Source: Weissella confusa (GTDB lineage: Bacteria; Bacillota; Bacilli; Lactobacillales; Lactobacillaceae). Taken from it: a DNA stretch of 64,000 nt. The notes below the pieces were generated by a model, which was not told the DNA's origin, ran no database searches, and saw only the letters and a list, made by a program, of their open reading frames with translations. Location: the NCBI GenBank assembly GCA_001436895.1, contig JQAY01000002.1, forward strand, positions 150,167 through 214,166, read 5' to 3'. Position numbers and translations under genes: made by a program. Positions 24,484 through 32,831 of this stretch are shown in pieces (within the stretch, counting starts at the first letter, position 1; every line of letters starts with the position of its first letter).

Positions 24484-25185
24484 ATGTTTGAATTTATTGC
24501 CAAGTATGCCCCACAATTGATTATGGCGGGTATCAAGTACACTGTGCCTCTAGCACTTATCTCGTTTGTTATTGCCGTCATCATTGCCGCAATCGTTGCG
24601 ATGCTGCGTTCATATGTCCCACATGCAACTGGTATCAAATCCATTGGTTGGCGCATTTTGAAGTTCATCCTATGGTTCTACGTTTGGTTGTTCCGTTCAA
24701 CCCCAATGTTGGTCCAATTGTTCGTGGTCTTCTATGGATTGCCTAAGCTGGGTATCAGCTGGCTATCTCCTTCAGGATGGGCAGCCGCTATTTGGGTTTT
24801 GTCATTGAACACAGCTGCATACGCTTCAGAAGCAATCCGTGCAGCTATCTCATCAATTCCTGATACGCAACGTGAAGCTGGTGCAGCACTTGGTATGACT
24901 GATTCACAAATTTTCTTGCGTATCATCTTGCCACAAGCTGCTCGCATTTCAATTCCAACGTTGGCAAACTCATTCATTTCTTTGGTTAAGGATACGTCAT
25001 TGGCATCTGTTGTTACGATCGTCGAGATGTTCTACCTTTCACAACAATTGGCAGCGGCCAACTTTGAACCATTGCAAATGTACTTGCTAGTTGCTGCAAT
25101 TTACGCGCTATTCGTTTCAATTTTGTCTATTCCACAACGCTACATCCAACGATGGGCTGATCGTTTCGTAAAGGTACAGGGGTAA
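24484..25185 (+). CDS. Amino-acid ABC transporter permease
   Basis: A 233-residue HisM-type inner-membrane permease with five helices. The EAA loop that contacts the ATPase is visible as SIPDTQREAGAALGMTDSQI near 125-145, and FRSTPMLVQLFVVFYGLP near 67-84 is characteristic of polar amino-acid/cystine permeases. GAAAGGGAA precedes the ATG. It is cotranscribed with the ATPase 6 bp downstream. Two binding-protein genes lie upstream on the other strand. Confidence 0.92.
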   Translation: MFEFIAKYAPQLIMAGIKYTVPLALISFVIAVIIAAIVAMLRSYVPHATGIKSIGWRILKFILWFYVWLFRSTPMLVQLFVVFYGLPKLGISWLSPSGWAAAIWVLSLNTAAYASEAIRAAISSIPDTQREAGAALGMTDSQIFLRIILPQAARISIPTLANSFISLVKDTSLASVVTIVEMFYLSQQLAAANFEPLQMYLLVAAIYALFVSILSIPQRYIQRWADRFVKVQG

Positions 25186-25191
25186 TTTATT

Positions 25192-25932
25192 ATGTTGAAG
25201 TTAGAACACATTGATAAGCAATACGCTGAGCACCACGCACTAAAGGATATCAACGTCACGTTCAATCCACATGAGACGACGGTTATCGTCGGACCTTCTG
25301 GTTCAGGTAAGTCAACGTTGCTTCGCTCACTTAACTTGTTGGAGCACCCTGATTCAGGTTTGTACACGTTGGACGATCGTACGATTGATTTGAGCCAACC
25401 AATCACAACTGAAACACTACTTTGGGTCCGTCGTAAGACTGGTATGGTTTTCCAACAACCACGTATGTTCGATCACCTAACAATTTTGGGTAACATCATC
25501 GAGGCCCCTGTTCACGTTTTGAAGCAAAATAAAGCTGAGGCAATTGCTAAGGCCCACGAATTGCTACAAGCTGTTAATTTGGATAACACGGCTGATCGTT
25601 ACCCTTACCAACTATCTGGTGGTCAAACGCAACGTGTTGCCATTGCCCGTGCTTTGGCCATGTCACCTGATTACCTATTGCTTGACGAACCAACCTCTGC
25701 CTTGGACCCTGAATTGGAAGCGCAAGTTTTGCGTGTCTTGAATGGTTTGGCCAAGGATGATCAATCAATGATTATCGTGACACACAACATGGAATTTGCG
25801 CGTGAAGCTGCTGATCGCATGCTGTTCTTGGAAGACGGTGAGATTGTCTTTGACGGTACACCAGCTGAATTCTTCAGCGAGCCAACCGATCGTATCAAGC
25901 ACTTCCTAAACGCCTTTAAATTTGAAGATTAA
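25192..25932 (+). CDS. Amino-acid ABC transporter ATPase
   Basis: 246 residues, GlnQ/TcyC class. Walker A GPSGSGKST (about 35-43), Q-loop VFQQPRMF (about 84-91), signature LSGGQTQRVAIARAL (about 139-153), Walker B YLLLDEPTSALD (about 160-171) and the switch His in VTHNMEFA (about 195) are all intact. It energises the permease encoded just upstream; the substrate is set by the binding proteins and is probably cystine or another polar amino acid. Confidence 0.93.
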   Translation: MLKLEHIDKQYAEHHALKDINVTFNPHETTVIVGPSGSGKSTLLRSLNLLEHPDSGLYTLDDRTIDLSQPITTETLLWVRRKTGMVFQQPRMFDHLTILGNIIEAPVHVLKQNKAEAIAKAHELLQAVNLDNTADRYPYQLSGGQTQRVAIARALAMSPDYLLLDEPTSALDPELEAQVLRVLNGLAKDDQSMIIVTHNMEFAREAADRMLFLEDGEIVFDGTPAEFFSEPTDRIKHFLNAFKFED

Positions 25933-25937
25933 CCACG

Positions 25938-25953
25938 TGTTTCACGTGAAACA
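25938..25953. promoter_or_regulatory. parS site (perfect palindrome)
   Basis: TGTTTCACGTGAAACA, an exact match to the ParB/Spo0J binding consensus of Firmicutes, between convergent genes. Confidence 0.85.
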
Positions 25954-25990
25954 AAAAGACCTTCGAGATTTTTTCTCGAAGGTCTTTTTT
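25953..25990. terminator. Bidirectional terminator
   Basis: AAAAAGACCTTCGAGA pairs with TCTCGAAGGTCTTTTT. Confidence 0.9.
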
Positions 25991-25991
25991 C

Positions 25992-26768
25992 TTACTTCTT
26001 AACTGGCAATTGTAGTTGCCAACGTTCATTAAAGAACTTACGGTAGGCCATAAAACTAGCAAAGACAGATGAAATACCGGTCGCTGAAAGCAACATGAAC
26101 ACAACCATAATTTGATACTTAATGGCATGAATTGGATCAACACCCGCCATAATCAAACCAGACATCATACCTGGCAATGACACCAATCCGTAAGTGCGAA
26201 CCGTATCAATCGTTGGTTGCATACCAGTACGAATAGCTTCATGGACGATGCTGCTAGCCGCCAGCTTAGGTGAACCGCCAAGCGCCAAACGCTCAAAAAC
26301 TTGTCCCTGTTGATCACGGAACTGTTGGTTCAAACTGCGATAAACAAGTCCCACAGCGGTCATTGAATTTCCGGCCACCATACCCGTAACTGGAATCATT
26401 TGATAAGGTTCAAACTTCAAGACACCCGTCAAAACCAAAATGCTCATTGTCACCGTCGTTGATAGAAGCAATCCCCACCAAGAGATATAGAAAGCCCCTG
26501 GAATTCCTTGGCTACGCTTCTTCCCATTGCGTGCAGCGTTATAAACAATGAACAATTGCATCACAATCGTGACCAACCAATTATCCAAGTTAAAGATAAA
26601 CTTCAATAGATATCCAACAATAATCAGCTGAATAATCGCGCGGGCAACCGAAATAATCGTATCTTTTTCAAGCCCTAATTTTTGCCGATAACTAATTCCC
26701 AATGAGATAACAACCAATACAAACGCAAGGGCGAGCGACCAATTGCTAACATTAATCTGACTATTCAT
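25992..26768 (-). CDS. fetB: FetB-like (UPF0014) ABC permease
   Basis: A 258-residue membrane protein with about seven helices, of the UPF0014/FetB family. Family hallmarks include the IPVTGMVAGNSMTAVGLVYR region near 125-144, the EAIRTGMQPTIDTVRTYGLVSLPGMMSG region and KYQIMVVFMLLSATGISSV. FetAB exports iron in E. coli and supports metal or oxidative stress resistance; the same substrate is assumed here. It overlaps fetA by 8 bp, which indicates translational coupling. Confidence 0.88.
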   Translation of the reverse strand: MNSQINVSNWSLALAFVLVVISLGISYRQKLGLEKDTIISVARAIIQLIIVGYLLKFIFNLDNWLVTIVMQLFIVYNAARNGKKRSQGIPGAFYISWWGLLLSTTVTMSILVLTGVLKFEPYQMIPVTGMVAGNSMTAVGLVYRSLNQQFRDQQGQVFERLALGGSPKLAASSIVHEAIRTGMQPTIDTVRTYGLVSLPGMMSGLIMAGVDPIHAIKYQIMVVFMLLSATGISSVFASFMAYRKFFNERWQLQLPVKK

Positions 26769-27411
26769 GCGTCAATACCCCCTCGCCTTCGTGCAACGTC
26801 AGTACAGTTTGTGCTTCAGCAATCTCTTGCTCATCGTGCGTGACCGACAAAACAATGTTGTTCTCACGGTCATGCAAGGCGTGAATGGCTTGCCAAATCG
26901 CCGCCTTGGTTTCGCTGTCTAACCCTGTCGAAATTTCGTCTAACAACAAAACCTTTGGTGGAAATAGCAAATTACGAAGCACCCCAATGCGCTGGCGTTC
27001 ACCGCCTGATAATTCTGAAACCGCCTTATCAAGATAGTTCTCTGGCAGTCCCATCTTCACCAAACCGTCGCGTTGGGTGACCTCATTTACCGTTTCTTGA
27101 CGTACCAAAAACGGAAAATCCAAGTTGTCACGAACCGTCTCACCAAATAATTGAGCCGACTGCGTAGCGTATGAGATTTGTTGGCGCACAGTTCCAATTG
27201 GCATGGTCAGTGTGCTGGTATCATCCAACACGACATCACCATCAGTGGCATCTTGGAGGCCAGCAATAATTTTCAATAGTGTACTTTTACCTGTTCCTGA
27301 CGGTCCCACTACCGTCACCCAATCACCGGATGCAAGCTTCAAATTTAAGTCTTTCAAAATAGTCCGGTCGTCAATCGCATAATTAACATGTTTCAATTCT
27401 AAAGTCGTCAT
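26761..27411 (-). CDS. fetA: FetA-like ABC ATPase
   Basis: 216 residues with a complete ATP-binding cassette: Walker A GPSGTGKST near 36-44, signature LSGGERQRIGVLRNLL near 132-147, Walker B VLLLDEISTGLD near 153-164, H-loop VTHDEQE near 188. It starts the fetA-fetB operon and should drive FetB. An Ile replaces the Pro that usually follows the Walker B Glu (DEIS rather than DEPT), as is common in FetA-like proteins. Confidence 0.88.
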   Translation of the reverse strand: MTTLELKHVNYAIDDRTILKDLNLKLASGDWVTVVGPSGTGKSTLLKIIAGLQDATDGDVVLDDTSTLTMPIGTVRQQISYATQSAQLFGETVRDNLDFPFLVRQETVNEVTQRDGLVKMGLPENYLDKAVSELSGGERQRIGVLRNLLFPPKVLLLDEISTGLDSETKAAIWQAIHALHDRENNIVLSVTHDEQEIAEAQTVLTLHEGEGVLTHE

Positions 27412-27450
27412 AGATATCCCCCCACATTAAACCTAATGACATTGTAAACC

Positions 27451-27482
27451 AAAAAGCGTTGGTGCACCCGGCACCAACGCTG
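27451..27482 (-). terminator. Terminator of the TetR gene
   Basis: AGCGTTGGTGC pairs with GCACCAACGCT, with T's on the minus strand. Confidence 0.88.
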
Positions 27483-27487
27483 ATCGA

Positions 27488-28072
27488 TCAATTTTCTTCT
27501 TCATTTAAGACAATTCCTTGCTCCACAACCGGCAACATTTCTTGCCACGTTGTTTCGAACAGCGTTTTAAACAAATTATCATCCCACTTGTCCGCAAAAA
27601 ACGGGTGATAGAAATATGTAAACGTCTGCATAATGGTCATGCCACGCTGATTTCGGAATGTATCCCAGGCCATGATGTTTTCAACAGCCAGCGCAAAATC
27701 CTGCAAACGTGGGTCAAGCAGCACATCACGGTTAGCCAATTGTTCTTCGTAAAAAGCCATCATTTCAGGCTCACGGCTAAATCCTTCGCGTCGACGTGAT
27801 GCCAACAACCACAACCAATCGTGCAAGGCTGTGACACGTTCTTCTTCCGGGGCGCGAACATTCGCTTCCCAGACCGGACCATCAACCTGCTCTAACCAAG
27901 CCGTATTCATCGCTTCAAAAAGCGCCTCTTTATTTGCAAAATGCTTGTATAAAGCCGCCGGCGTAATTTCCAACTTTCGGGCAACGTCAGCTAAACGTGA
28001 CTTTTCAAAACCCTTTTCGTCGAGAACTGCTCGTGCGGCATCAAAAATGGACTCTGTCGTCACTTTCGCCAT
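27488..28072 (-). CDS. TetR/AcrR-family transcriptional regulator
   Basis: 194 residues. The N-terminal helix-turn-helix is typical (ESIFDAARAVLDEKGFEKSR, then LEITPAALYKHFANKEALFE at about 30-50). The C-terminal ligand domain is Trp- and Phe-rich, as is common in this family. The ATG at 28072 has GGAGG 8 nt upstream. The gene has an unusually structured 5' leader of about 150 nt. It is divergent from an aldo/keto reductase gene and may regulate that gene or fetAB; no operator could be picked with confidence. Confidence 0.9.
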   Translation of the reverse strand: MAKVTTESIFDAARAVLDEKGFEKSRLADVARKLEITPAALYKHFANKEALFEAMNTAWLEQVDGPVWEANVRAPEEERVTALHDWLWLLASRRREGFSREPEMMAFYEEQLANRDVLLDPRLQDFALAVENIMAWDTFRNQRGMTIMQTFTYFYHPFFADKWDDNLFKTLFETTWQEMLPVVEQGIVLNEEEN

Positions 28073-28107
28073 GGCGTTCACCTCCGTTCTGATTTATCAC
28101 AGCAGCT

Positions 28108-28200
28108 GTTGGTCTAAAACCCCTGACTTTAGTCAGGCGTAAGACCAACAACGCACCTGATAAGGGCGACTTGGTCGCGTCGGAGGTCAAAACCTCCGAC
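28108..28200. repeat. Cluster of four strong hairpins in the TetR leader
   Basis: GTTGGTCT (28108-28115) pairs with AGACCAAC (28142-28149), enclosing the perfect palindrome CCTGACTTTAGTCAGG (28122-28137). Next come GCGAC/GTCGC (28166-28178) and GTCGGAGGT/ACCTCCGAC (28179-28200). In the minus-strand transcript this forms a compact structured RNA between promoter and start codon. The nested arrangement resembles subterminal hairpins of IS200/IS605 elements, but no transposase or TnpB remains; identity is open. Confidence 0.6.
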
Positions 28201-28362
28201 ACTCCTAGTCTGCTTTATTATAGCTGAAGCTTAAAAAAGTGCCTAATTTTTTAAACTTCTCAATATTTTTGTTATCATTAAGGAGTAGTTGTGTAACTTA
28301 TTTTTATTTAGTAACGTTACACGTCGATGCACCTCATCAATTTAATAGGAGTGTGAAATTTA

Positions 28363-29220
28363 ATGACTATTTCATCATTGACTGATACTTACACGCTTTC
28401 AAACGGTGTTAAGATCCCCGTTGTGGGATTTGGAACTTGGCAAACGCCTGATGGTGATGTGGCCTACCAAAGCACGTTGGATGCTTTGGCTGCCGGCTAC
28501 CGTCACATCGATACGGCTGCTGCTTACGGTAACGAAGAATCAATCGGACGTGCTTTGAAGGATTCAGGCATCGCCCGCGAAGACATCTTCGTAACGTCAA
28601 AGTTGTGGAACGACATGCACGGATACGAGTCAGCTAAGCAAGCCTTGGAAGACACGTTGAAGCGCTTGGACTTGGAATACTTGGACTTGTACTTGATTCA
28701 CTGGCCAAACCCAAAGGCTAACCGCGAAAACTGGGCCGAAGCTAACGCTGAGACTTGGCGCGCGATGGAAGAAGCCTACGAAGCTGGTAAGGTACGTGCA
28801 ATTGGAATCTCAAACTTCCAAGTATCTCACTTTGAGGAATTGTTGAAGACGGCTAAGGTTACGCCTATGGTTAACCAATTGTTCGTTAACCCTTCAGACA
28901 TGGAAGCTGAAATCGTTGCCTTCAACAACGAACACGATGTTTTGACTGAAGCTTACTCACCATTGGGAACGGGTAAGATGTTGACGGTCGCTGCAATTCA
29001 AGAAGTTGCCGACAAGTACAACAAGTCAGTTGCCCAAGTGGCATTGCGCTGGTCATTGCAACACGGCTTCTTGCCATTGCCAAAGTCAACGCACAAGGAG
29101 CGTATCGTTGAAAACGGTCAACTCTTTGACTTCGAGTTGTCTGCTGAAGACATGGCAACGTTGGATAAGCTTGAAGGTGTCGCTGGTACTCACACTGACG
29201 CCGACAAGACAAACTTCTAA
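28363..29220 (+). CDS. Aldo/keto reductase (2,5-diketo-D-gluconate reductase type)
   Basis: A 285-residue NADPH-dependent reductase of the AKR5-like group. Catalytic residues of the family are present: Asp in HIDTAAAYGNEESIG (about 48-62), Tyr in the same stretch, Lys in FVTSKLWN (about 77-84) and His in YLIHWPNP (about 111-118). The cofactor-binding C-terminus has LPKSTHKERIVEN. It reduces aldehydes or ketones; the physiological substrate cannot be told. It has its own ribosome site (AGGAGTGTG) and terminator. Confidence 0.92.
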   Translation: MTISSLTDTYTLSNGVKIPVVGFGTWQTPDGDVAYQSTLDALAAGYRHIDTAAAYGNEESIGRALKDSGIAREDIFVTSKLWNDMHGYESAKQALEDTLKRLDLEYLDLYLIHWPNPKANRENWAEANAETWRAMEEAYEAGKVRAIGISNFQVSHFEELLKTAKVTPMVNQLFVNPSDMEAEIVAFNNEHDVLTEAYSPLGTGKMLTVAAIQEVADKYNKSVAQVALRWSLQHGFLPLPKSTHKERIVENGQLFDFELSAEDMATLDKLEGVAGTHTDADKTNF

Positions 29221-29230
29221 TTATGCATAA

Positions 29231-29268
29231 CAAAACGCCCCTAACTGAAAAGTTAGGGGCGTTTTTGT
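29231..29268 (+). terminator. Terminator of the aldo/keto reductase gene
   Basis: AAAACGCCCCTAACT pairs with AGTTAGGGGCGTTTTT. Confidence 0.9.
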
Positions 29269-29343
29269 CTGTAAGGAATGATTCAATTGAATGATTTCTT
29301 GCTCGCTGGGTGGCTCTCTCACCAACCGCCCAGTGATATATGA

Positions 29344-29547
29344 TTACTTCTTAAGACGCAAAGCGACAGAAACGCTACCTACGACTAACAAAGCAACAAA
29401 GGCTAGAACAACATCTAGCTCAACTTCAAACGTTGAGGCGTTGCCCTCAGCGCTAAATAGCAACATCAATGCTGCGAATACAGCAATCGTTACGATAGCG
29501 GCAATAGCTGACGCCTTTGCTGACATCACATACTTCATCTCTTGCAT
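29344..29547 (-). CDS. Small two-helix membrane protein
   Basis: 67 residues with two hydrophobic segments (about 13-32 and 45-63), an acidic linker and a basic end (LRLKK). No family is recognised. It stands alone between the aldo/keto reductase and the multidrug exporter. A weak hairpin (CTGGGTGG/CCGCCCAG near 29307-29335) follows it and might end the transcript. Existence as a gene is likely from its clean membrane pattern, but function is unknown. Confidence 0.6.
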   Translation of the reverse strand: MQEMKYVMSAKASAIAAIVTIAVFAALMLLFSAEGNASTFEVELDVVLAFVALLVVGSVSVALRLKK

Positions 29548-29668
29548 TATTCAAACCTCTCACAAATATAAATCTCACACGAGTTCTTATTATAAACGTT
29601 ACTTACTTTTATTCAAGAGCAAAAGGTAAAAGTCGTCCACAATAAAAGATACCTAGGTTAACTAATTT

Positions 29669-29684
29669 TGTTCCACATGAAACA
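29669..29684. promoter_or_regulatory. parS-like site (variant core)
   Basis: TGTTCCACATGAAACA, identical over 16 bases to the site at 8767-8782, and likewise next to a terminator. Confidence 0.45.
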
Positions 29685-29712
29685 AAAAGCGAGTGTAATT
29701 ATCTACACTCGC
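29682..29712 (-). terminator. Terminator of the multidrug exporter operon
   Basis: GGCGAGTGTAG pairs with TACACTCGCTT (one mismatch end), with T's on the minus strand. Confidence 0.8.
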
Positions 29713-29725
29713 CTGCAAAAACATA

Positions 29726-31492
29726 TTAATCTTGATTGAATTGTGTATCAACGTACTCACGGTACAACTCGTGATTAGCCACCAATTCCTTGTGCGTACC
29801 AGCGCCGCTTACCGTACCTTGTTCGATAAAGTAAATCTTGTCGGCATCCACAATCGTACTCAAACGGTGCGCAATGACCAACGTTGTTCGTCCCTTCATC
29901 AAAGACTCCAACGCCTTCTGCACCATTGCCTCAGACTCTGAATCCAAACTAGCAGTCGCTTCATCCAACATCAAAATCTTTGGATCACGCAAAAATTCAC
30001 GTGCAATTGCCAATCGTTGACGCTGTCCACCAGACACCTTCACACCACGTTCGCCAACTTCAGTGTCCAAACCAGCCGGCATGTCGCGCACGAACTTTTC
30101 TGCAAACGCTAATCCAAGCACGCGCCACAAATCATCATCCGAGTATTCACCCGTTAATCCATACGTCAAATTGTGGCGAATTGTTCCGGCCATAATCGCT
30201 GAATCTTGGCTAACAAACCCAATTTGTTCACGCCAATTAGCCAAGTTCACATCTGACACATCATGATTACCAATCATGACTTCACCGGCCGTTGGCGTGT
30301 AGTAACGCTCGAGCAAACTAAAGATGGTTGACTTACCACCACCTGAAGGACCAGCGAACGCCACAACTGTATTGGGCTGAGCCTCAAACGAAACGTCGCT
30401 CAAAATCTTCTTGCTGTCATCATAAGCAAAATCAACATGGCTCATCGCCAATGTTTGCCCTTCAACATCGACGTCGACACCAGACGTCAAATCTTCTTCT
30501 GGCTCAGCCAACAATGCTTGGACGCGTTCCGTTGAACCGCTCGCCTTAGCCAAATCTGAGAAAAATTGACCGAGAGTTGCTGATGGGCCAAGCAATTGGA
30601 AAAGATACATCAAGAATGAGAACATCGTTCCCATCGTCATTGTACCTTGTGACACACGGTGCGCACCGTAGGCCAATACACCAACAAATAATCCCATCAT
30701 AACCGCCGTCATTAACGGACCCGCAACTGAATCATACACAGCTTCACGCAAACCAATCTTATACAAAGATTGAATCGTCGTGTGACCCTTTTCAGTTTCA
30801 AAGGGTTCCGCATTAGATGACTTTACCAAACGAATTTCACTTAACGTTTCACCAGCCGCGCCATTAAAGTCAGCCAATGAATTCTGACGATCACGACCAA
30901 CCTTGTGTGATTGACGCATCACTGGCAACATCACCAACATCACCAACGGGATTGCCAATGCCATAATCGCCGTCATGCGCCAGTCCTTCAAGACCATCAA
31001 CGTCAACGCACCCACCACCGTTAGCAAAGACGTAATCATACGAGGAAATGAGTTTGCCAACAAGTCTTTAATTTGCGTTGAATCATTAATCAAACGTGAC
31101 GTCATTTCTCCCGCTTTAGTTTCATCAAAATATGCGACGCGTAAACGAATTAGTTTATCCCACAAGGTATTACGCAAACGACTAACCACGTTTTCGCCAA
31201 AGATTCCCAAAACAGTTCCTGACAAGGCGCTAATCACCGCGCTCAGGATAAACATTCCAATTACACTGACGAGCAATGTTTTATCAATCGACTTACCAAA
31301 ACCGTTAATTAAATCACCCGCAAAATGTGGCACGGCCAACTGAATACCCGTTGCAATAACGCCTAATCCTAGCCCCAATCCTAGTTGCCAGTAGGCTGGT
31401 TTTGTTTGACGAATTAAGCGCATAAATGCCTTCATATCAAACTTTGCTGGTCGTTGAAATGCTTCCGTTTCAACGCTTTGTCCACGATCCAT
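29726..31492 (-). CDS. ABC multidrug exporter (LmrA/BmrA type, half-transporter)
   Basis: 588 residues: six helices (about 35-320) fused to a nucleotide-binding domain, the standard homodimeric exporter. Walker A GPSGGGKST, Q-loop GFVSQDSAIM, signature VSGGQRQRLAIAREFL, Walker B ILMLDEATASLD and the switch His in VIAHRLST are intact. It follows a MarR regulator gene by 39 bp on the same transcript, so it is probably induced by toxic compounds. It resembles lactococcal LmrA and Bacillus BmrA; substrates are not predictable. Confidence 0.92.
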   Translation of the reverse strand: MDRGQSVETEAFQRPAKFDMKAFMRLIRQTKPAYWQLGLGLGLGVIATGIQLAVPHFAGDLINGFGKSIDKTLLVSVIGMFILSAVISALSGTVLGIFGENVVSRLRNTLWDKLIRLRVAYFDETKAGEMTSRLINDSTQIKDLLANSFPRMITSLLTVVGALTLMVLKDWRMTAIMALAIPLVMLVMLPVMRQSHKVGRDRQNSLADFNGAAGETLSEIRLVKSSNAEPFETEKGHTTIQSLYKIGLREAVYDSVAGPLMTAVMMGLFVGVLAYGAHRVSQGTMTMGTMFSFLMYLFQLLGPSATLGQFFSDLAKASGSTERVQALLAEPEEDLTSGVDVDVEGQTLAMSHVDFAYDDSKKILSDVSFEAQPNTVVAFAGPSGGGKSTIFSLLERYYTPTAGEVMIGNHDVSDVNLANWREQIGFVSQDSAIMAGTIRHNLTYGLTGEYSDDDLWRVLGLAFAEKFVRDMPAGLDTEVGERGVKVSGGQRQRLAIAREFLRDPKILMLDEATASLDSESEAMVQKALESLMKGRTTLVIAHRLSTIVDADKIYFIEQGTVSGAGTHKELVANHELYREYVDTQFNQD

Positions 31493-31531
31493 CTCTTTGC
31501 CTCTTATCTCTTATCTTTTATCTTTTGACGG

Positions 31532-32125
31532 TTAGAACCAGCCCTTGAAGCCCTTGTGCAAGTCGTGGTGCATCTTGTGCATCTCCTTGCGCATTTCACG
31601 ACGGTCAGTGAAGTCCATATTTTGGAAACGCTCGGCGAATGGGCCAAACGCATCGCGGAGCATCTCAGGATCCATTTCAATGTCCTCGGTCTTGGCTGCG
31701 ATGCGACGCAACATGTCCTTCAACTGCGCCTGCTCGGCTTCAGTTAGCACTGAGAAAGCACGTTCACTCATTTCGTCATTACCGTTATGCAAACCAGCCA
31801 GCGTCTCCTTGCCGGCATCTGTAATGAAAATAAGTGAAACACGGCCGTCATTCTCAGAAGCACGGCGTTCGATCATCCCCGTTTCAACCAAGCTCGTCAC
31901 TTGCGCACTCACTGAGCTAGGACGAATATCCAACTTTTCTGCGATTTCCGCATTCGTTAGACCATCTTCCTTATTCAACAAAGACAACAAGCGCAAACGA
32001 CCACGCCCCAATTCCTTATCACTACCGCGCTTAGTACGCATGTTCATTGACATCGCTGCCATAAAGAAGCGCGAGTGCATCAAACGGCTGAATGATTCCA
32101 TCAAATCTTGTGTTTCATCTGTCAT
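31532..32125 (-). CDS. MarR-family regulator of the multidrug exporter
   Basis: 197 residues with the MarR winged helix: LTNAEIAEKLDIRPSSVSAQ is the helix-turn-helix (about 57-76), and ERRASENDGRVSLIFITDAG is the wing (about 84-103). A Met/His-rich, charged C-terminal tail (REMRKEMHKMHHDLHKG) extends beyond the usual length and could bind a metal. It is first in an operon with the ABC exporter and has TTAGTTAG repeats over its promoter, consistent with autoregulation. Confidence 0.9.
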   Translation of the reverse strand: MTDETQDLMESFSRLMHSRFFMAAMSMNMRTKRGSDKELGRGRLRLLSLLNKEDGLTNAEIAEKLDIRPSSVSAQVTSLVETGMIERRASENDGRVSLIFITDAGKETLAGLHNGNDEMSERAFSVLTEAEQAQLKDMLRRIAAKTEDIEMDPEMLRDAFGPFAERFQNMDFTDRREMRKEMHKMHHDLHKGFKGWF

Positions 32126-32148
32126 TTTATTTTTACCTCAAATAGTCA

Positions 32149-32240
32149 TTAGTTAATTAGTTAGTTTTACAACAACCAACCTAACGAAAAAAGTATAAAC
32201 CGTTAGTTAGGTTAAATCAACACAAACTAACTAATTAATT
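32149..32240 (-). promoter_or_regulatory. Promoter and MarR operators of the exporter operon
   Basis: On the minus strand TTGATT (32215-32220), a 17-bp spacer and TATACT (32192-32197). The spacer contains CCTAACTAACGG. A nearly perfect 17-bp inverted repeat of TTAGTTAG-type elements lies at 32151-32167 and 32224-32240, flanking the promoter. Confidence 0.65.
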
Positions 32241-32249
32241 TGGCAATTA

Positions 32250-32280
32250 AAAAGTCGCACCCAATTTGAGTGCGACTCTC
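32250..32280 (-). terminator. Terminator of the NUDIX gene
   Basis: AGTCGCACTCAA pairs with TTGGGTGCGACT, with T's on the minus strand. Confidence 0.88.
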
Positions 32281-32282
32281 GT

Positions 32283-32774
32283 CTAGTCTTCACGTAGCCA
32301 AACAGCCTCGGAAGCTTCATTATCATTAATCACCTGATGAACAGTCTTTTGCGCCTGTGGCACAAACATCTCGGGTTCAGGGCGCACCGGTACGTATGAA
32401 ACAACCAACGTTTCCTCACCATCTTCACGCAGCGTGCCACCGACCGCTTCAACTTCAAAGCCCATTGCAATCGTTTCTTGCGCATCACCCCAGCGGTTCT
32501 CACTGACGATTTCAGACGATACACCGAGCAATCGCTTCACACGCACATCAAGTCCCGTTTCTTCTTTGAATTCGCGTACAATCGCTTCCTGTGGCGTTTC
32601 ACCGTATTCGATATAACCACCTGGAAAGCCCCAGCCTTTTTGAATATCAGAACGTTTCTCTAATAAGATTGCCGAACGATCCGCCTGCCATAACACACCG
32701 AATACCGTGTTAAAAATCATGCCTTCATGACCAACTTTTTCGCGCATTCGTGCGATGTAATTTTTCTCTGCCAT
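32283..32774 (-). CDS. NUDIX hydrolase
   Basis: 163 residues. The NUDIX box is complete (GGYIEYGETPQEAIVREFKE followed by ETGL, about 51-74), so it should hydrolyse a nucleoside diphosphate linked to another moiety. An N-terminal YIARMREKVGHEGMIFNT segment matches MutT-like members. The ATG at 32774 has GAGGG 8 nt upstream; a longer frame exists but lacks such a site. Confidence 0.9.
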   Translation of the reverse strand: MAEKNYIARMREKVGHEGMIFNTVFGVLWQADRSAILLEKRSDIQKGWGFPGGYIEYGETPQEAIVREFKEETGLDVRVKRLLGVSSEIVSENRWGDAQETIAMGFEVEAVGGTLREDGEETLVVSYVPVRPEPEMFVPQAQKTVHQVINDNEASEAVWLRED

Positions 32775-32831
32775 ATGATTCGCCCTCTTTTCACCACCCA
32801 TTATTCCACGTTAAGGATATAATGCAACACG

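Noticed and set aside
31545..32156. A 203-codon plus-strand frame opposite the MarR gene
   Set aside because: It is antisense to a well-supported gene, Ser/Arg-rich without domain pattern, and lacks a ribosome site.
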